NCBI GenBank assembly: GCA_036852015.1
Contig: JAANDG010000002.1
Coordinates: forward strand, 1 to 64,000
Origin: Pelodera strongyloides
Lineage: Eukaryota; Nematoda; Chromadorea; Rhabditida; Rhabditidae
Direction of reading: 5' to 3'
DNA length: 64,000 nucleotides
The notes beneath the pieces are model-generated. The model made no database searches and was not told where the DNA came from. It was given only the letters and a program-made list of their open reading frames with translations. Position numbers and translations under genes: made by a program. The stretch's first letter is position 1. Each line of letters starts with the position of its first letter. Shown here one piece after another: positions 21,572 to 32,608 of the stretch.

Positions 21572-24500
21572 AAACACATCGAGTATATCAGCATTCTTAT
21601 GCAGCTTATGCAAATGACCATAAATTAGAACAAAAAATCGAGCTAAATTCGAGTAAATTAGCATAAAAACGTACGAACTCAGTTGTTCACGATGAGTTCC
21701 AAAAACCGGCCGGTATTTCGCTTTAACTTTTTTTTCAGTTGTTGCCTGTGTTTGGAATGCTCGGCGGCTCTATGTTGTTGTTGAACCTTGGAATCGACAG
21801 GTTGCTAGCCGTTTGTGCTCCAACATTGTATGTTTTTTTAAATACAATTTCAAATTGTTACCTATGATTGTCATGTAATTAGACTCAAAAAACCGCGCAG
21901 AATCGCGCAGTTATTTGCATACACTATGTAACGATACATCGTTTACATACGTTAAAAAAACGGATGTTATAGTAGGACGTAATGGTTGGTGATGCGATCA
22001 TTTTTTTCCAGCTATCGCAGTAATAACGATCGAAACGTATACCTCTTCGCTCATCTTCTGGCTCCTTTTATTTATTATGTGGTCTTCGTTGTATACGCAT
22101 CTTTTTATCGAAATCCCAGGTTTGCTCCTACAGATATACATAAAGTATTGTATAGACAGCCCTTTATTTCTCCAGATTGACTTTATCCATAGACATTTAT
22201 TTGCTAGAGGGGACTGTAAACTTGAAATAGACCTTATTTGCATGTTTTGAAATCTTATTATATAAAGGAGAAGAGTTTGTCACGGGTTTGTTTTTATGTG
22301 CACAACGAAATCCCTTCATAAAGAAAATTCTTCGATTGAAAGAGCATACAAAATCTTTGCTGCTGGCGAGATTCGAACTCACAGCAGCACACAACCTCTC
22401 GATTCACAGTCCAACGCTCTACCGGTTGAGCTATGCTAGCTTATCATAAGGGTAACAATCTGCTCTACATAAGCACCTTCAATGGCAAATTTACATGCTA
22501 GCATTAGTCGAGTGGAGATCCAAACTGATTATTATACGTTTCCACAATCAGAGACGTGTTAGTGGCACGGAAGAGAAAGAGACGAGAGTTAACTTTTTAC
22601 ATTTTAGTAATTCTTTTTTTAAATAGGGAAACAATCGAAAAACAAAAATCTAATTGTTTATTCCCCCAGTCGGAGAAGAGCCCGTAGGGCTCTTCGAACG
22701 GCTGGTCTTATTATATAAAGGAGAAGAGTTTGTCACGGGTTTGTTTTTATGTGCACAACGAAATCCCTTCATAAAGAAAATTCTTCGATCGAAAGAGCAT
22801 ACAAAATCATTGCCGCTGGCGGGATTCGAACTCACAGCAGCCAATCTCTCAATTAACAGTCCAACGCTCTACCTGTTGAGCTATGCTAACTTATGGGAGG
22901 AGGATCTTATAGGAGATAGAAGAGCAATTGCAATAGCAAATTTGCAAATTTGCATGAAGTCCAGAACCATATTATACGTTTCTACATAAACGTAAATGAA
23001 CATCTTTTTTTACGTTTGAAGAAATTCCTTTTTTTAAATAGGGTAACAATCGGCCGAAGGCCGATTCCTCCAGTCGGAGAAGAGCCCGTAGGGCTCTTCG
23101 AACGGCTGGTATAAAATAATTCTTTACAGTTCTAGCCATATGTCATTAGTAGCCGTAATGAAAATAATAATTGAAGATAATAATCAAATCTACAATTTCA
23201 GGCCAACAATGTGCTCAAATCCAGAGTTTTTCGCGGGACCCACGGCAAACCACTGGGCTCTATCCGCTGTTATTTTGAATCTAACTCTTATTGTTATTTA
23301 TATAACTGTGTATTTGAAGTTGAAAAACTCAAAATTCAGTGAGTGAAAGCGAATTATTGGCCGATTTTTGAAGCGCATCGAGTACAACAGCATTCTTATG
23401 TAGCCTATGCAAATAAACATAAATTAGAATAAAAAATCGAGCTAAATTCGAGTAAATCAGCGTAAATAAGTAGGAATTCAGTTGTCCACGATGCGTTTCA
23501 AAAACCGGCCGGTATTTCGCTTTATCCTATGTAGTATCATGCCAAATAGGATTGAGGAAGGCTAGGAAGTAGGTTGAGATTTAGCATCCCGCTGATAAAT
23601 ATGGGAAACCAAAAGGATTGAGGAAGGCTAGGAAGTAGGTTGAGATTTAGCATCCCGCTGATAAATATGGGAAACCAAAAACCCCGATTTCGCCCCGGTC
23701 CTCAAAATATTGGGCCTTGAGCAACATCATGGGCGGTTTTTTTTTTTGAAATCGAGAGAACTCGGTGTTTTTCGGAAAATAATCGGGACGAAATCGGGTT
23801 ATGAATCAAACCCTTCAACAACGAATCAAATGGTCAAATAATCAAATACAAAGAGGCTCAGTTGTATGTAGTGGACCTTGTAGTAGTCCAAAACAACTCC
23901 TGAGACATGCAAGATTTTCAGGTTCTTCTGCCAAGGCAGTCTTCAAATCCTTATTCGTCACGGTGACAATTGTTGTATTCGGTTGGCTAACAACAATGAC
24001 AATCAACTACACAACTAGTGCATTGGGATACACTGGAAATACGCTGTTCATTTGGCAGGTAACAGAGATTTCCCTCGGCGGCGGCGTGGTTTCGGCGAGC
24101 AGACGTGACAATGCGTGCCGCTTTTTTGACGCCGCATGCCAAGTTTCACATTTTAAAGCAAGGATTTTGGCTATGCATTACGAACCATCATATGCAAATG
24201 AGCATGATTAGAATAAAAAAAAACAAGCTCAATTCGAGCTCACTTGGCATAAATGCATAGTATTAATTTGACAATCATACGTTTCAAAAAACCAACAAAA
24301 AAAATGCTTTAATAATCTGCAGGTCTATGCTGGAATTCCAGTAAATTTTGGTTGTTCGACGAATTTCTTCGTTTATTATGCAATAAGGTAAGTGTTCTTT
24401 TAATATTTTTACAATTTTGTTCTTGATTATTTTCATGTACGCATGCCCATTGTTGGTTGCATTTTCGCGGCCCAACAATTATAAGGAAGGCATTGTGTCA

Positions 24501-24892
24501 TTTTTCGTCTTCTTATTTCTTATGAAAGGGGTTCAACAGATTAGGCGGATCTTTACAAATACGTCGCAACTGCATTTAAGCAATATAACGGCCGGTTCTT
24601 GAAACGTAAATTGGTCAACTGAATTACCAAATGTTGTATGCAAATGAGGAATATTACGCTACATAGGAATTTAGTGTAGAATATACGTTTCAAAAAACGG
24701 CTGTTATGCCGCTTTTAATATATGAACTGAATCGTAATTTGTATTTTCAGTTCGGATTTCAAAAACGCTTTCAAGCACTTGTTCTACGGAAGTGATGTGT
24801 CCAAATCCAGAGAATTTGTCACTACAACAGGCACAGAAAATGTAGGTTTTTTTTTGAAAAAAGAACTTGGTGAAATGTTGGCCGGTTTTTGA
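20655..24892 (+). CDS. Srsx-type seven-TM chemoreceptor
   Basis: Eight exons: 20655-20785, 21214-21355, 21739-21827, 22012-22119, 23202-23338, 23922-24058, 24323-24387 and 24751-24892. Phases agree across every junction and acceptors are TTTTCAG-like. Exon 1 gives TM1 (TFIGIIGNFLMTIVTIKAK). Exon 2 carries the diagnostic NLRSPCHILIGLHCFCDLLH. Exon 3 has the TM3 end LLNLGIDRLLAVCAPTL. Exon 7 has TM7 (GCSTNFFVYYAIR) and exon 8 the tail SDFKNAFKHLFYG. This is the nematode 7TM Srsx family (~300 residues), receptors of chemosensory and some other neurons. The 3' end is ambiguous: reading through stops at 24,892 inside a MITE. A donor GTAGGT at 24,842 with acceptor CTACAG near 25,089 would skip the MITE and end near 25,170. 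Introns hold MITEs, two Helitron-like copies and a 66-bp duplication. Confidence 0.85.
21454..21725. repeat. MITE family A copy carrying a ~90-base poly-T tract
   Basis: Termini TTTAAAGCGAAATACCGGCC and GGCCGGTATTTCGCTTTAA are intact. The left arm is interrupted at 21,478-21,570 by an almost pure T run (with two G interruptions). It lies in the intron between exons 2 and 3 of the Srsx gene. The T run explains the absurd poly-Phe and poly-Lys frames on both strands. Confidence 0.9.
22253..22705. mobile_element. Helitron-like non-autonomous element, copy 1
   Basis: Starts TCTTATTATATAAAGGAGAA directly after an A and ends with the hairpin AGAGCCC-GTA-GGGCTCT followed by TCGAACGGCTGG. The 5' TC, the 3' hairpin shortly before a CTRR end and the A-flank are Helitron hallmarks. 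There are no coding genes. The minus strand holds a tRNA-like segment near 22,370-22,440. It abuts the next copy head to tail. It lies in an intron of the Srsx gene. Confidence 0.65.
22706..23109. mobile_element. Helitron-like non-autonomous element, copy 2
   Basis: Begins TCTTATTATATAAAGG at the base after the CTGG of copy 1 and itself ends GAACGGCTGG before a T. An additional hairpin ATCGGCCGAAGGCCGATT lies ~60 bases inside the 3' end. Copies 2 and 3 (27,575) are more alike than either is to copy 1. Confidence 0.65.
22816..22890 (-). other. tRNA-like segment inside a Helitron-like element
   Basis: The minus strand reads TAGCTCAACAGGTAGAGCG (A-box and D-arm) and, later, GAGTTCGAATCCCGCC (B-box and T-arm). 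The acceptor arms pair poorly and the anticodon stem is mismatched, so it is a tRNA-derived relic and not a functional tRNA. The same segment occurs at 22,370-22,440 and 27,682-27,765. Confidence 0.6.
23344..23523. repeat. MITE family A copy
   Basis: Terminus GTGAAAGCGAATTATTGGCC at the left overlaps the splice donor of Srsx exon 5, and CCGGTATTTCGCTTTA closes the right. It is intronic in the Srsx gene, starting within six bases of the exon end. Confidence 0.8.
23548..23679. repeat. Exact 66-bp tandem duplication
   Basis: The 66-base unit beginning AGGATTGAGGAAGGCTAGG and ending GGGAAACCAAA occurs twice head to tail with no mismatch that I can see. It lies in intron 5 of the Srsx gene, 25 bp from a MITE. 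Confidence 0.9.
24574..24717. repeat. MITE family B copy
   Basis: ATATAACGGCCGGTTCTTGA and AAAACGGCTGTTATGCCGCT arms; interior TATGCAAATGAGG. It lies in the intron before the last Srsx exon. Confidence 0.75.
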
Positions 24893-25045
24893 AACGCACT
24901 GTGGACATCAGCATTCTTATGCAGCTTATGCAAATGAACATAAATTAGAACAAAACTCGAGCTAAATTCGAGCAAATTAGCATAAATAGGTAAGAATTCA
25001 GTTGTCCCGATGCGTTTCAAAAATCGGCCGGTATTTCGCTTTAAA
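24870..25045. repeat. MITE family A copy at the 3' end of the Srsx gene
   Basis: GAAATGTTGGCCGGTTTTTGA at the left and GGCCGGTATTTCGCTTTAA at the right. The left end supplies the in-frame TGA used if exon 8 is read through, so the insertion may have changed the receptor's C-terminus or lies in a final intron. Confidence 0.85.
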
Positions 25046-25189
25046 AAAATATTTCTATTCCACCGATTTCTCTCACAAATTATCTACAGAACTGTGTGGT
25101 TTGCGTCTCTAAAGGCAGCGGGCATAGTTCCGTTCAAGGTTTCGTTGTCCTCCTGTTTATGACGTAACTTCGTTATATCGTACTTTAAG

Positions 25190-25820
25190 TTTCATAAACT
25201 TTCGGATGTAGTTTATTCCTTTCCGTTCAACTCCTTTTCATAACCTCCATTGACCGAACTATCGCACTGACACTACTCGCTAAACTAAATGAGAGCGGTT
25301 TGAAGAAATGAAACAAATCATAGATAAAAATTATATGCAAGAGAATATTAAATTTTAGTTGCGTCGCGGTTCAACAATTGCTCCATCGGTGTCACCAAAT
25401 CCGAATCAAAATCGACGCGCTACTCTCAATCCTACGTGCAAAGTACATTGCGAAAGTAATTTTCGTCATCATAAGGGTCACAACGAGCTAACCTCGAATG
25501 AGGTACCCTAAAAGTCCAAACGAGGTACCCTCAGAGGCCAAAATGGAGTGCCCTTAGACGTCGAAATGAATAAGAAATACCACCGGTGACCGCAATAACT
25601 AGCCTCATCAGGACGAACAACATAGCTTCAGTTCATGTGCTAGCTAAACATTACTGTCAATGAGGGTACTTTTACTGTAGTCTGCAGCTCCACAGCCTGC
25701 ACATATAAATTCGTTTCTTTCCAATTGACTTTTTTTATGTAACTATTTTTTGTTTCGATGCCAGCACATAGTGGTAATAAAATAATCGTTCAAGTCTTTC
25801 TTTATAAAATAAAACATATA
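25190..25820. other. Intergenic DNA without a supported gene
   Basis: Contains two short units related by GAGGTACCCT(A/C) near 25,498 and 25,523. Nothing else is recognisable. Confidence 0.4.
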
Positions 25821-26068
25821 GTGCGTCGCATAAGTATGTAGGCACCCCCAAATTTAACGATAAATATTTTGGACCAAAATTTTTTGAACAAATTTTAACA
25901 CCACTAAATCGACCATGGCGAAAAACCCGAGGACAATGAAAATTACAAAAAAAAATCAACATTTTCAGTATTTTCCGACATTCAAACCAAAAAACAGCTG
26001 TTTCAAAAGTTTGTAGGCACTTCAGTAAAAAAAAACTTTTTATTAAAAAAAACAGAACAATGAATGAC

Positions 26069-27167
26069 AATATTCATTTAATAATCGGTGTGACCACCGT
26101 TGTTGGCAAAAATCCGGTTCGGCAGAGAGTTGGCCAGGTTCTTGAGCAACTGAGCGTCCAGGCCGTTCCACGCTTGGAGTATTGCGGCTTTAAAGCGAAA
26201 TGGTAGTCTGTCTCCAAAAAAATTCGTCGAAAATTGCAAAAGGGGGCGGAGGAAATATCAGTGCGTTCGTCACAGCAATAACCACGCCCACTTCTTTACT
26301 TGGAAATTCTATATTTCGTCATTTGGATACTGCGGAGCGTCTTATAATTTGAAAAGGCGCATTGCTCGACTCCGCCCACATCCTTACTAGTATAAGAGCC
26401 GGCATTTCGCGCAAGGCGAATTTCCCCATACAAAATAGCAAAAAATGGTTGTTTGAGAACATTTTTATTCAATATGCACTTATTTGTTTGTGTTTTTATG
26501 TTTATTTTCGTTTATAACTTTTTTCAAACTATTTTTGGTGAAAAAACTCCAAACCGGGTGGTATTTCGCTTTAAGGGTGGCAACTGTGTCGTAGGTACGA
26601 TTATAGCGTAAATTTTCCGTACCAACAATCCCCAAAGATTCTCTATGGGATTGGCATCTCGGGAGCAAGCCGGCCAGTCCATAACGTTAATATGGTGCTG
26701 TTGAAAGAATGCTTTGGTGGATCCTCACGTGTATAGGCGCATTATCTTGCTGGAGTTGCATTCCTTGCCCTGCTGGACTCTGCAGAAACGGTAGCAAATT
26801 CTTCTGGAGCACTGCCTGATATTTTTTTTCTTTCATTTTTGAACTCACTAGGTGAGGACGGCGTCTAATGGCCCGCCAGACAGTACTCTTAGATGTAGTA
26901 GTTCCCAGATCAGATCGAAGTTCGTTGACTGACTTCGACGCATTAGAGGCAAGACGTCCTAAGAGGCGATTCTTCCTGAGCAGTGAATAAACGAGGACGA
27001 TCAGTCCTCTTCTTAGAACCATAGGAATTGGGGTCTTTCAGGAATTTGTCGACCACACCAGGAGACCGATAAATTTGAGCCGCAATGGCCCGATTGCTAA
27101 GACCAGCTTAATGTAGGGCCTCAATCTGGACGCATTCGTTGTTTGGGAGATGCTTAGCACTTGGCAT
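26069..27167 (-). pseudogene. Tc1-family transposase, broken
   Basis: The frame starts at an ATG near 27,167 (MPSAKHLPNNECVQIEAL) with an early in-frame stop. Helix-turn-helix text such as SNRAIAAQIYRSPGVV follows, then a frame change near 26,960. The catalytic core is visible: QQDNAPIHV (second Asp region) and MDWPACSRDANPIENLWG, carrying the final D34E-type pair. Near 26,574 the family A MITE interrupts it. The C-terminal part resumes at 26,188 (AAILQAWNGLDAQLLKNLAN...GGHTDY, stop). The transposase would cut and rejoin the element at TA sites, but this copy is non-functional. Confidence 0.85.
26189..26574. repeat. MITE with family A termini nested in the transposase
   Basis: TTAAAGCGAAATGG... 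and ...GGTATTTCGCTTTAA ends, but an interior (~350 bp) unlike other family A copies. TTAA is present once at each end and the transposase reading resumes precisely when one TTAA and the insert are removed. That identifies TTAA as the duplicated target, as in piggyBac-type elements. Confidence 0.9.
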
Positions 27168-27574
27168 TTTAACAATAATGCCTCAAATTATCACTAATAC
27201 CCATGACAATTGCAATTTATCCATTTCAGAGCAATTATAATAAAATACATTAATAATACAATTAACTAAAGTGGGTGCCTACAAACTTTTGAAACAGCTG
27301 TTTTTCGGTTTGCATGTCGTAAAATACTGAAAATGTTGAATTTTTTTTATAATTTTCATTGTCCTCGGGTTTTTCGCCATGGTCGATGTAGTGGTGTGAA
27401 AATTTGTTCAAAAAATTTTGGTCCAAAATATTTATCGTTAAATTTGGTGGTGCCTACATACTTATGCGACGCACGTATATACACGTGAAGCAGTCTCAAA
27501 GAGCAACACAAAGCACATATTATTTATTGATCAACTGTTCGAATACAAAAATAAATATTTAATCATTATAACTA

Positions 27575-27988
27575 TCTTATTATATAAAGGAGAAGAGTTT
27601 GTCACGGGTTTGTTTTTATGTGCACAACGAAATCCCTTCATAAAGAAAATTCTTCGATCGAAAGAGCATTCAAAATCATTGCCGCTGGCGGGATTCGAAC
27701 CCACAGCAGCCCACAATCTCTCGATTCACAGTCCAACGCTCTACCTGTTGAGCTATGCTAGCTTATGGGAGGAGGATCTTATAGGAGATAGAAGAGCAAT
27801 TGCAATAGCAGCAAATTTGCATGACGCAAAAACCTTCAAGTCCCGAGCCACATTATACGTTTCCACATAAACGTAAATGAACGTCTTTTTACCTTTGTAG
27901 AAATTCCTTTTTTTAAATAGGGTAACAATCGGCCGAAGGCCGATTCCTCCAGTCGGAGAAGAGCCCGTAGGGCTCTTCGAACGGCTGG
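27575..27988. mobile_element. Helitron-like non-autonomous element, copy 3
   Basis: Inserted between A and T: A-TCTTATTATATAAAGG at the left and GAACGGCTGG-T at the right. It has the 3' hairpin AGAGCCCGTAGGGCTCT and the same tRNA-like segment on the minus strand (27,682-27,765). It lies 100 bp outside the Tc1-type element. Confidence 0.7.
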
Positions 27989-28917
27989 TATTTCTATAAT
28001 TAACACAAAGGAGACGATACCAATATCAAAACGTTTCTCATATATTCATCGAATCTCGTAACAAGAAACCGCAAAATATTGAATGAAAATTAAAGATATA
28101 GCGACCAGAAGAGTCTCTAATTTAACAAAAATGGTACAAAAAATCAACTTCCGTATCAAACACATTCCCTATTCTCCACAGCATAAACGCCAAACAGTCG
28201 CCGCTCCATTTGCAGGTGTTGGTGTCTAAATTTAACAACATATGCGCAAAATCAAAATTGTACCAAAAGTGAATGTCCGTTTCTTTTCTAGTAAAATTGA
28301 TGAAAACGGGTACTTCTTTATAGCGATTGTATGACTATTGTGGATGCGTAGGTTATGCTATGCTTTACGCGAGTGGGAAGAGTACCACAATACAGTATTT
28401 GGCACACCCATAGCACACATGTGGCACAACTCCAGCGCACACCCTCCCCTGCTCGTCAGTGCGCGCGCGGCGATGGCGCGAAATTTCATAAATGTGCTCA
28501 CCAAATATTTTCAATTAGAAAAAAAGTTTCTGGTGCAAGATCTGTTGTTGTAAAAAAAAAAAAACGAGAAAGCTACGTACGTAAAGCACAATCGAAATGG
28601 TCCATTGTACTCATATCCTAGCTCCGAAACTGCCGATGTCGTAATATTCAACGACTTAAAAATAACTTCCTCGAAGAAATTGTGAAACAGAATGTCCGTA
28701 GAGCAATCAGTTGTAATCGGCTTCTTTAAAATTGCCGTTAGCAACGTCGAACTAAATATAATTACTAACCTTCGAATCAAATACATCGCTGTGGCAAAAC
28801 TTAGCGTTTTGAAGAGAATATAACGACACGCTGAGCTTTTGAAGGGAATATTAAATTACGCTATGAAGTTCTGTTCCCAGAGGTCTCCTAGGGTACTCCC
28901 ATGTGTCACTTACATGT
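27989..28917. other. Intergenic or 3' region with no secure gene
   Basis: A minus-strand frame at 28,511-28,786 (containing TAILKKPITTDCSTDILFHN) could be a further 3' exon of the gene to the right if the last exon there is spliced at RIFG-GTGGAT, but I cannot establish it. No other signal. Confidence 0.3.
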
Positions 28918-31900
28918 CTACTTTATCATTATTATAAATTTTTTTACAAAAAAGGACAAGTAAAAACAGTTAATCCACCCAAAAATCCTCAGTCCTGTAT
29001 ATGGTGGCAGTGCTTCAAATATGGGGTCCAATCCTTTTAAAAAAGCCGTATTACTGAAACTTTCCACCAAACTTGGAATCCCCGCGTCGTTTACACGCCG
29101 CAACACACAGTGACCTATAATTGGAGACCAACTTTGCTTACCGCCGCTAACAATAAGAGTACTCCACTACTTTTACATCAAATTGTTTGATATATCATAA
29201 ATTTAGAAATAAGATTGAAAATACACGGTCTATTAGTTTCGTGTGATGCTTGGTCTTTGCACAGTAGAGTGTAAATTTTGGCATTCTGCTACTGCTTCTA
29301 CACAGCGCCCCCTGCTTTACCAATTTATATTTCTAAACAGGCAGCTATTTATTTCACTTGGAAAATCTTGATGTTTCATGGTGCAGCCAAAAAACAGTGT
29401 CCCTGAGCGGGATGATAAGAAGACAAAGCGCTTGTCTACATTTTTATCTGTTCGTTGATGATATCATCCAATTACTTGGCTTTTTCTACATAAACATTAA
29501 TGTACGCGTAATCACTGATATGTGATAATGAACACACCTTCTCTAGTTTGCATCGTTCGTCTCCGGTCGCACGGTTTCCAACTATCCCATTGAAATGCTA
29601 CTTCCACGCCGAGGTCTTGTTTTTGAAATTTCAGCGTTACTGCCGCTGGAACCTGGCTAGGCATCAATTGAGAAGTGTTGGGGCTGAAAATGTTTTAAGA
29701 GCATTTGTTTAACAAATAAGTTATGTTATCGTTATCGTTTTTGCTATATTAAATTAGTTTTTGTTCAACTATTAGTAGGCAAAAACTTCAAAACAAGGTA
29801 CAATACCGCTTTAAGCATTAGTTACCTAGTCGTTTCGTTGTTCCCATTATTATAAATACATGTCAAACAACGGTGTGATACTGAAGATCAAACTTTCACA
29901 CGCTTTTCTTCTGCACACTGTCGGCAAAGAGTAATTTAAAAAAAATGGGTTTACGTTTAACACAGCAACACACCCATATTTGTGTGGATCTCCCGTCGCC
30001 ACAACTGGTATATGATGAAATTTCCATAGCGTATCTGGATATAATCTCTTCGCTGCACACTTTTCCTCAGCCTCGGCTGAAATTTTATTTTGTTTCTCTT
30101 TTTGTAACATTCTTTTATGCACAATTCTCCTTTTCTTTTCGTACATGTACATGTACAACATTATCGCAACACAAAAATTTCTGACAGATCCCTTTAAAAT
30201 TAAAAAAAAGTACTATAAAAGGTTACGAAACTAACAATGATAGTTGACAGGAAGCATGGCTGTTACTATATAAATATAGTGTCGATTGCCCGTTTCGCTC
30301 ATTCGGTCAAAGCAAAAGTAGGCGCCCGCATAGGACGCTGTGGCCTAAAGCAATCACATCCGTGTGTATTGTGTGCTCTATTGCAGATCTACCGTCCCAT
30401 GGGCTCATTAGCCCGTATTCTCGGGTCGACGGAAACTTTCCATTTGGGAAATCCTTTGTATGCAAATTTCTCGACTATCTAGACTAGCTGGAGTAAAAAT
30501 TTGCATACGAATGAGCTCCCAAACGGAACATTCCCGTCGACCCGAGAATACGGGCTATGGAAATGAAATCTAAGCTTCCGGTAATTAAGCAATCGTTGCA
30601 AACATTATACCATAAAAAGAAGCAACCCTTCGATTGCGCGGGGCATGGGAAACTAGTGAACAAACTTGGATTCTTGGGCGTAACCCGTAACGTACTTACA
30701 TCATGCAAGTATGGTCTTATGTCGCAGCGGACGTGACACTATTGTGGTACCGAACTTTGTAGATATGCATTAAATGCTTTTTTTTATTGTCTATGAAATA
30801 CTTTGAAATGCGAAATAAAGTGAAATCCTACACCAATGATTGACAGTTTCCCATCACGTTGAAAGAGTGTTGTTGGTGGCATAAACGTTTTCTTGTTGCC
30901 GGGAAGCCTCCTGTGAAAAATATTAAAGCCATATAACGGTCGGTTTTGAAATGTAAATTGGACGTTGTATTCACATGTGGTGCTCAAATGGATATAATTA
31001 TGTGGAATAAAAATACACTACATGGGAATACAGCGTCCTAGATACTTTTTAAAAAACCGCTTTAAGCTGTTACAAGTATGCTTACTTCGACCACGGTAGG
31101 TAGAAATTTCCGACAAAGGCCGAATCGGCCACGTTTTCTTGTATTCTTGTCCAGAGCTGTCCGTCGTTGAACTTAATCGCGCTCAGTGGATTTTCCATAA
31201 AACGCGTTACATTGTTAGCGAATCCCCAAAATTTGACTTCGCCGTTGAACACGATGCCCGGATCACAAACCCCACATTGAAGGTCAATTCTATCCCCGGG
31301 CCAGAAGTAAATCTGCTCTACCTGGAAAGTATAAGTGATGTGAATTAAATAGTCTTAAAAGAAATGCCAAACTAACAGTAAACAACCAAATGTGGCGAAT
31401 AGTACCCCCTTATTGGATTCTTCCCGCCGTGTTTCCCGTTCCCGCTATGGCTGTGTATTTTCTGTTTATTAAGTAATACTAACACTTCACGCGTAACGCA
31501 CATCTCACAACCAAACAAATAACCAAACTTTATACATTAAGATAGAACAAACGTGAACATGATCCTTGCACTCTTCTCTATATTCTGCCAGGGCCCAATC
31601 AATGTCAAAGTAGGTCTGCAGTCCTTTGGGAATCCTTGTGCCCCAATGGAGAACTGCCTTCGTGGGCACTTCGCTGTTGAGGCTAATGCCTTCAATGCCG
31701 TCGAGGCCCTTATCTGCCTGCGATAAGAAGAGATGGTACTTTTACTGATGGGATAGGCCAGTACTATATGTTCTATTATATGGCCACTAACATAACATAA
31801 CATTTATTACGACAACAAAGTATCGCGCAAGTTTAATGCCACTAATTGATAATAATACAAAAAAACTCTAATAGTGTGTATGGCATGTGCAAATTAGCCA

Positions 31901-32306
31901 CGTCTGTGTAGATGACTCCACATTCGCTCATTGGCAGTATGCTAATTTCAAGATTTAACCGTTCGCCTAATCGTTCGCGTCTATATTTTTATGGCCTATC
32001 CATATCCTTTGGTCCTGGGACAGAGACCGAATCTGCCGTAATATCATATGTTTCACTAAATCAAGTCCAATGCCGCAGCGAAATTACGTATCTGTCAGTG
32101 CTGACAGCAGCCAGATGACAACTACACGCCACACCAAATTCTGGCTATCTATTTCACCTACGTTGATTTTTCTTTTTCATCGTCTCTCACGGCGTTGCGC
32201 TCTTTTAATGTGTATACTAAATTTTCAAATATTATGTTGATTATTGCGTTCTAAAAACACTAACCTCAACAAGGAAAATAAATGCCAAGAACGCGATCCA
32301 AAACAT
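28918..32306 (-). CDS. Unrecognised secreted or cell-surface protein gene
   Basis: Exons that link in phase: 31717-31553, 31321-31086, 30910-30834, 30034-29955, 29652-29538 and 29114-28918. An ATG exon at 32306-32265 (MFWIAFLAFIFLVE, donor GTTAGT) reads as a signal peptide. Between it and 31,717, frame text at ~31,900-32,080 (DITADSVSVPGPKDMDR, LNLEISILPMSECGVIY) looks coding but contains a stop, so exon 2 is unresolved. Conserved-looking features are AVLHWGTRIPKGLQTYFDID, FWPGDRIDLQCGVCDPGIV, PHKYGCVAVLN and VAFQWDSWKPCD. Paired cysteines and tryptophans in beta-strand-like text hint at Ig-like or other extracellular domains, but I recognise no family. The stop at 28,918 may not be the true end. 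The gene lies 3' of the FkbM gene on the same strand, with ~300 bp between them. Confidence 0.55.
30404..30560. repeat. Hairpin element in an intron
   Basis: TAGCCCGTATTCTCGGGTCG near 30,409 pairs with CGACCCGAGAATACGGGCTA near 30,537. Inner arms AATTTGCATACAAA-like continue the stem. About 157 bp; a small foldback MITE. Confidence 0.75.
30923..31065. repeat. MITE family B copy
   Basis: TTAAAGCCATATAACGGTCGG at the left; the right end is degenerate (AAAAAACCGCTTTAA). It lies in an intron of the unrecognised secreted-protein gene. Confidence 0.65.
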
Positions 32307-32608
32307 TTGTCAACTTTTCATTGAAACAGATGCTTTTCAAGTTGTATTTTAACATACTAATTTGCATATTCCTAACGGAATGAAAATGGCGAAATTTGCA
32401 TATTGCGCCTGATTAATAGTCTAGAACTGAGAACTTATGCAAAACCCAATGGTGGACCAAGACCCCATGGTGCCGCCCAGCAGTTCCGACGTGAGAGGTA
32501 CCAGGGGCACGGAATGCTATCTGCCGATCGAGTACAACCAATAAGAATGCTACCTTTGTAATAAACTGGTAAATGTTTATTAATAAAAGTGAATGTGTAA
32601 AAACATGG

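Larger units (their letters stand above)
25821..27474 (-). mobile_element. Tc1-type DNA transposon with long inverted repeats, inactive
   Basis: GTGCGTCGCATAAGTATGTA at the left is complementary to TACATACTTATGCGACGCAC at the right, and the two inverted repeats continue for ~200 bp (through AACAGCTGTTT). TA dinucleotides lie at or beside both ends. The interior holds a minus-strand Tc1-family transposase, broken by a stop, a frame change and a nested MITE. Total length ~1.65 kb includes ~386 bp of MITE, leaving ~1.27 kb, a little shorter than a typical Tc1 of ~1.6 kb. Confidence 0.85.

Noticed and set aside
21409..21666. Frames with long Phe or Lys runs
   Set aside because: They are translations of the poly-T tract inside a MITE.
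27682..27765. Functional tRNA gene
   Set aside because: A and B boxes are present, but acceptor and anticodon stems do not pair well and the segment is repeated within each Helitron-like copy.
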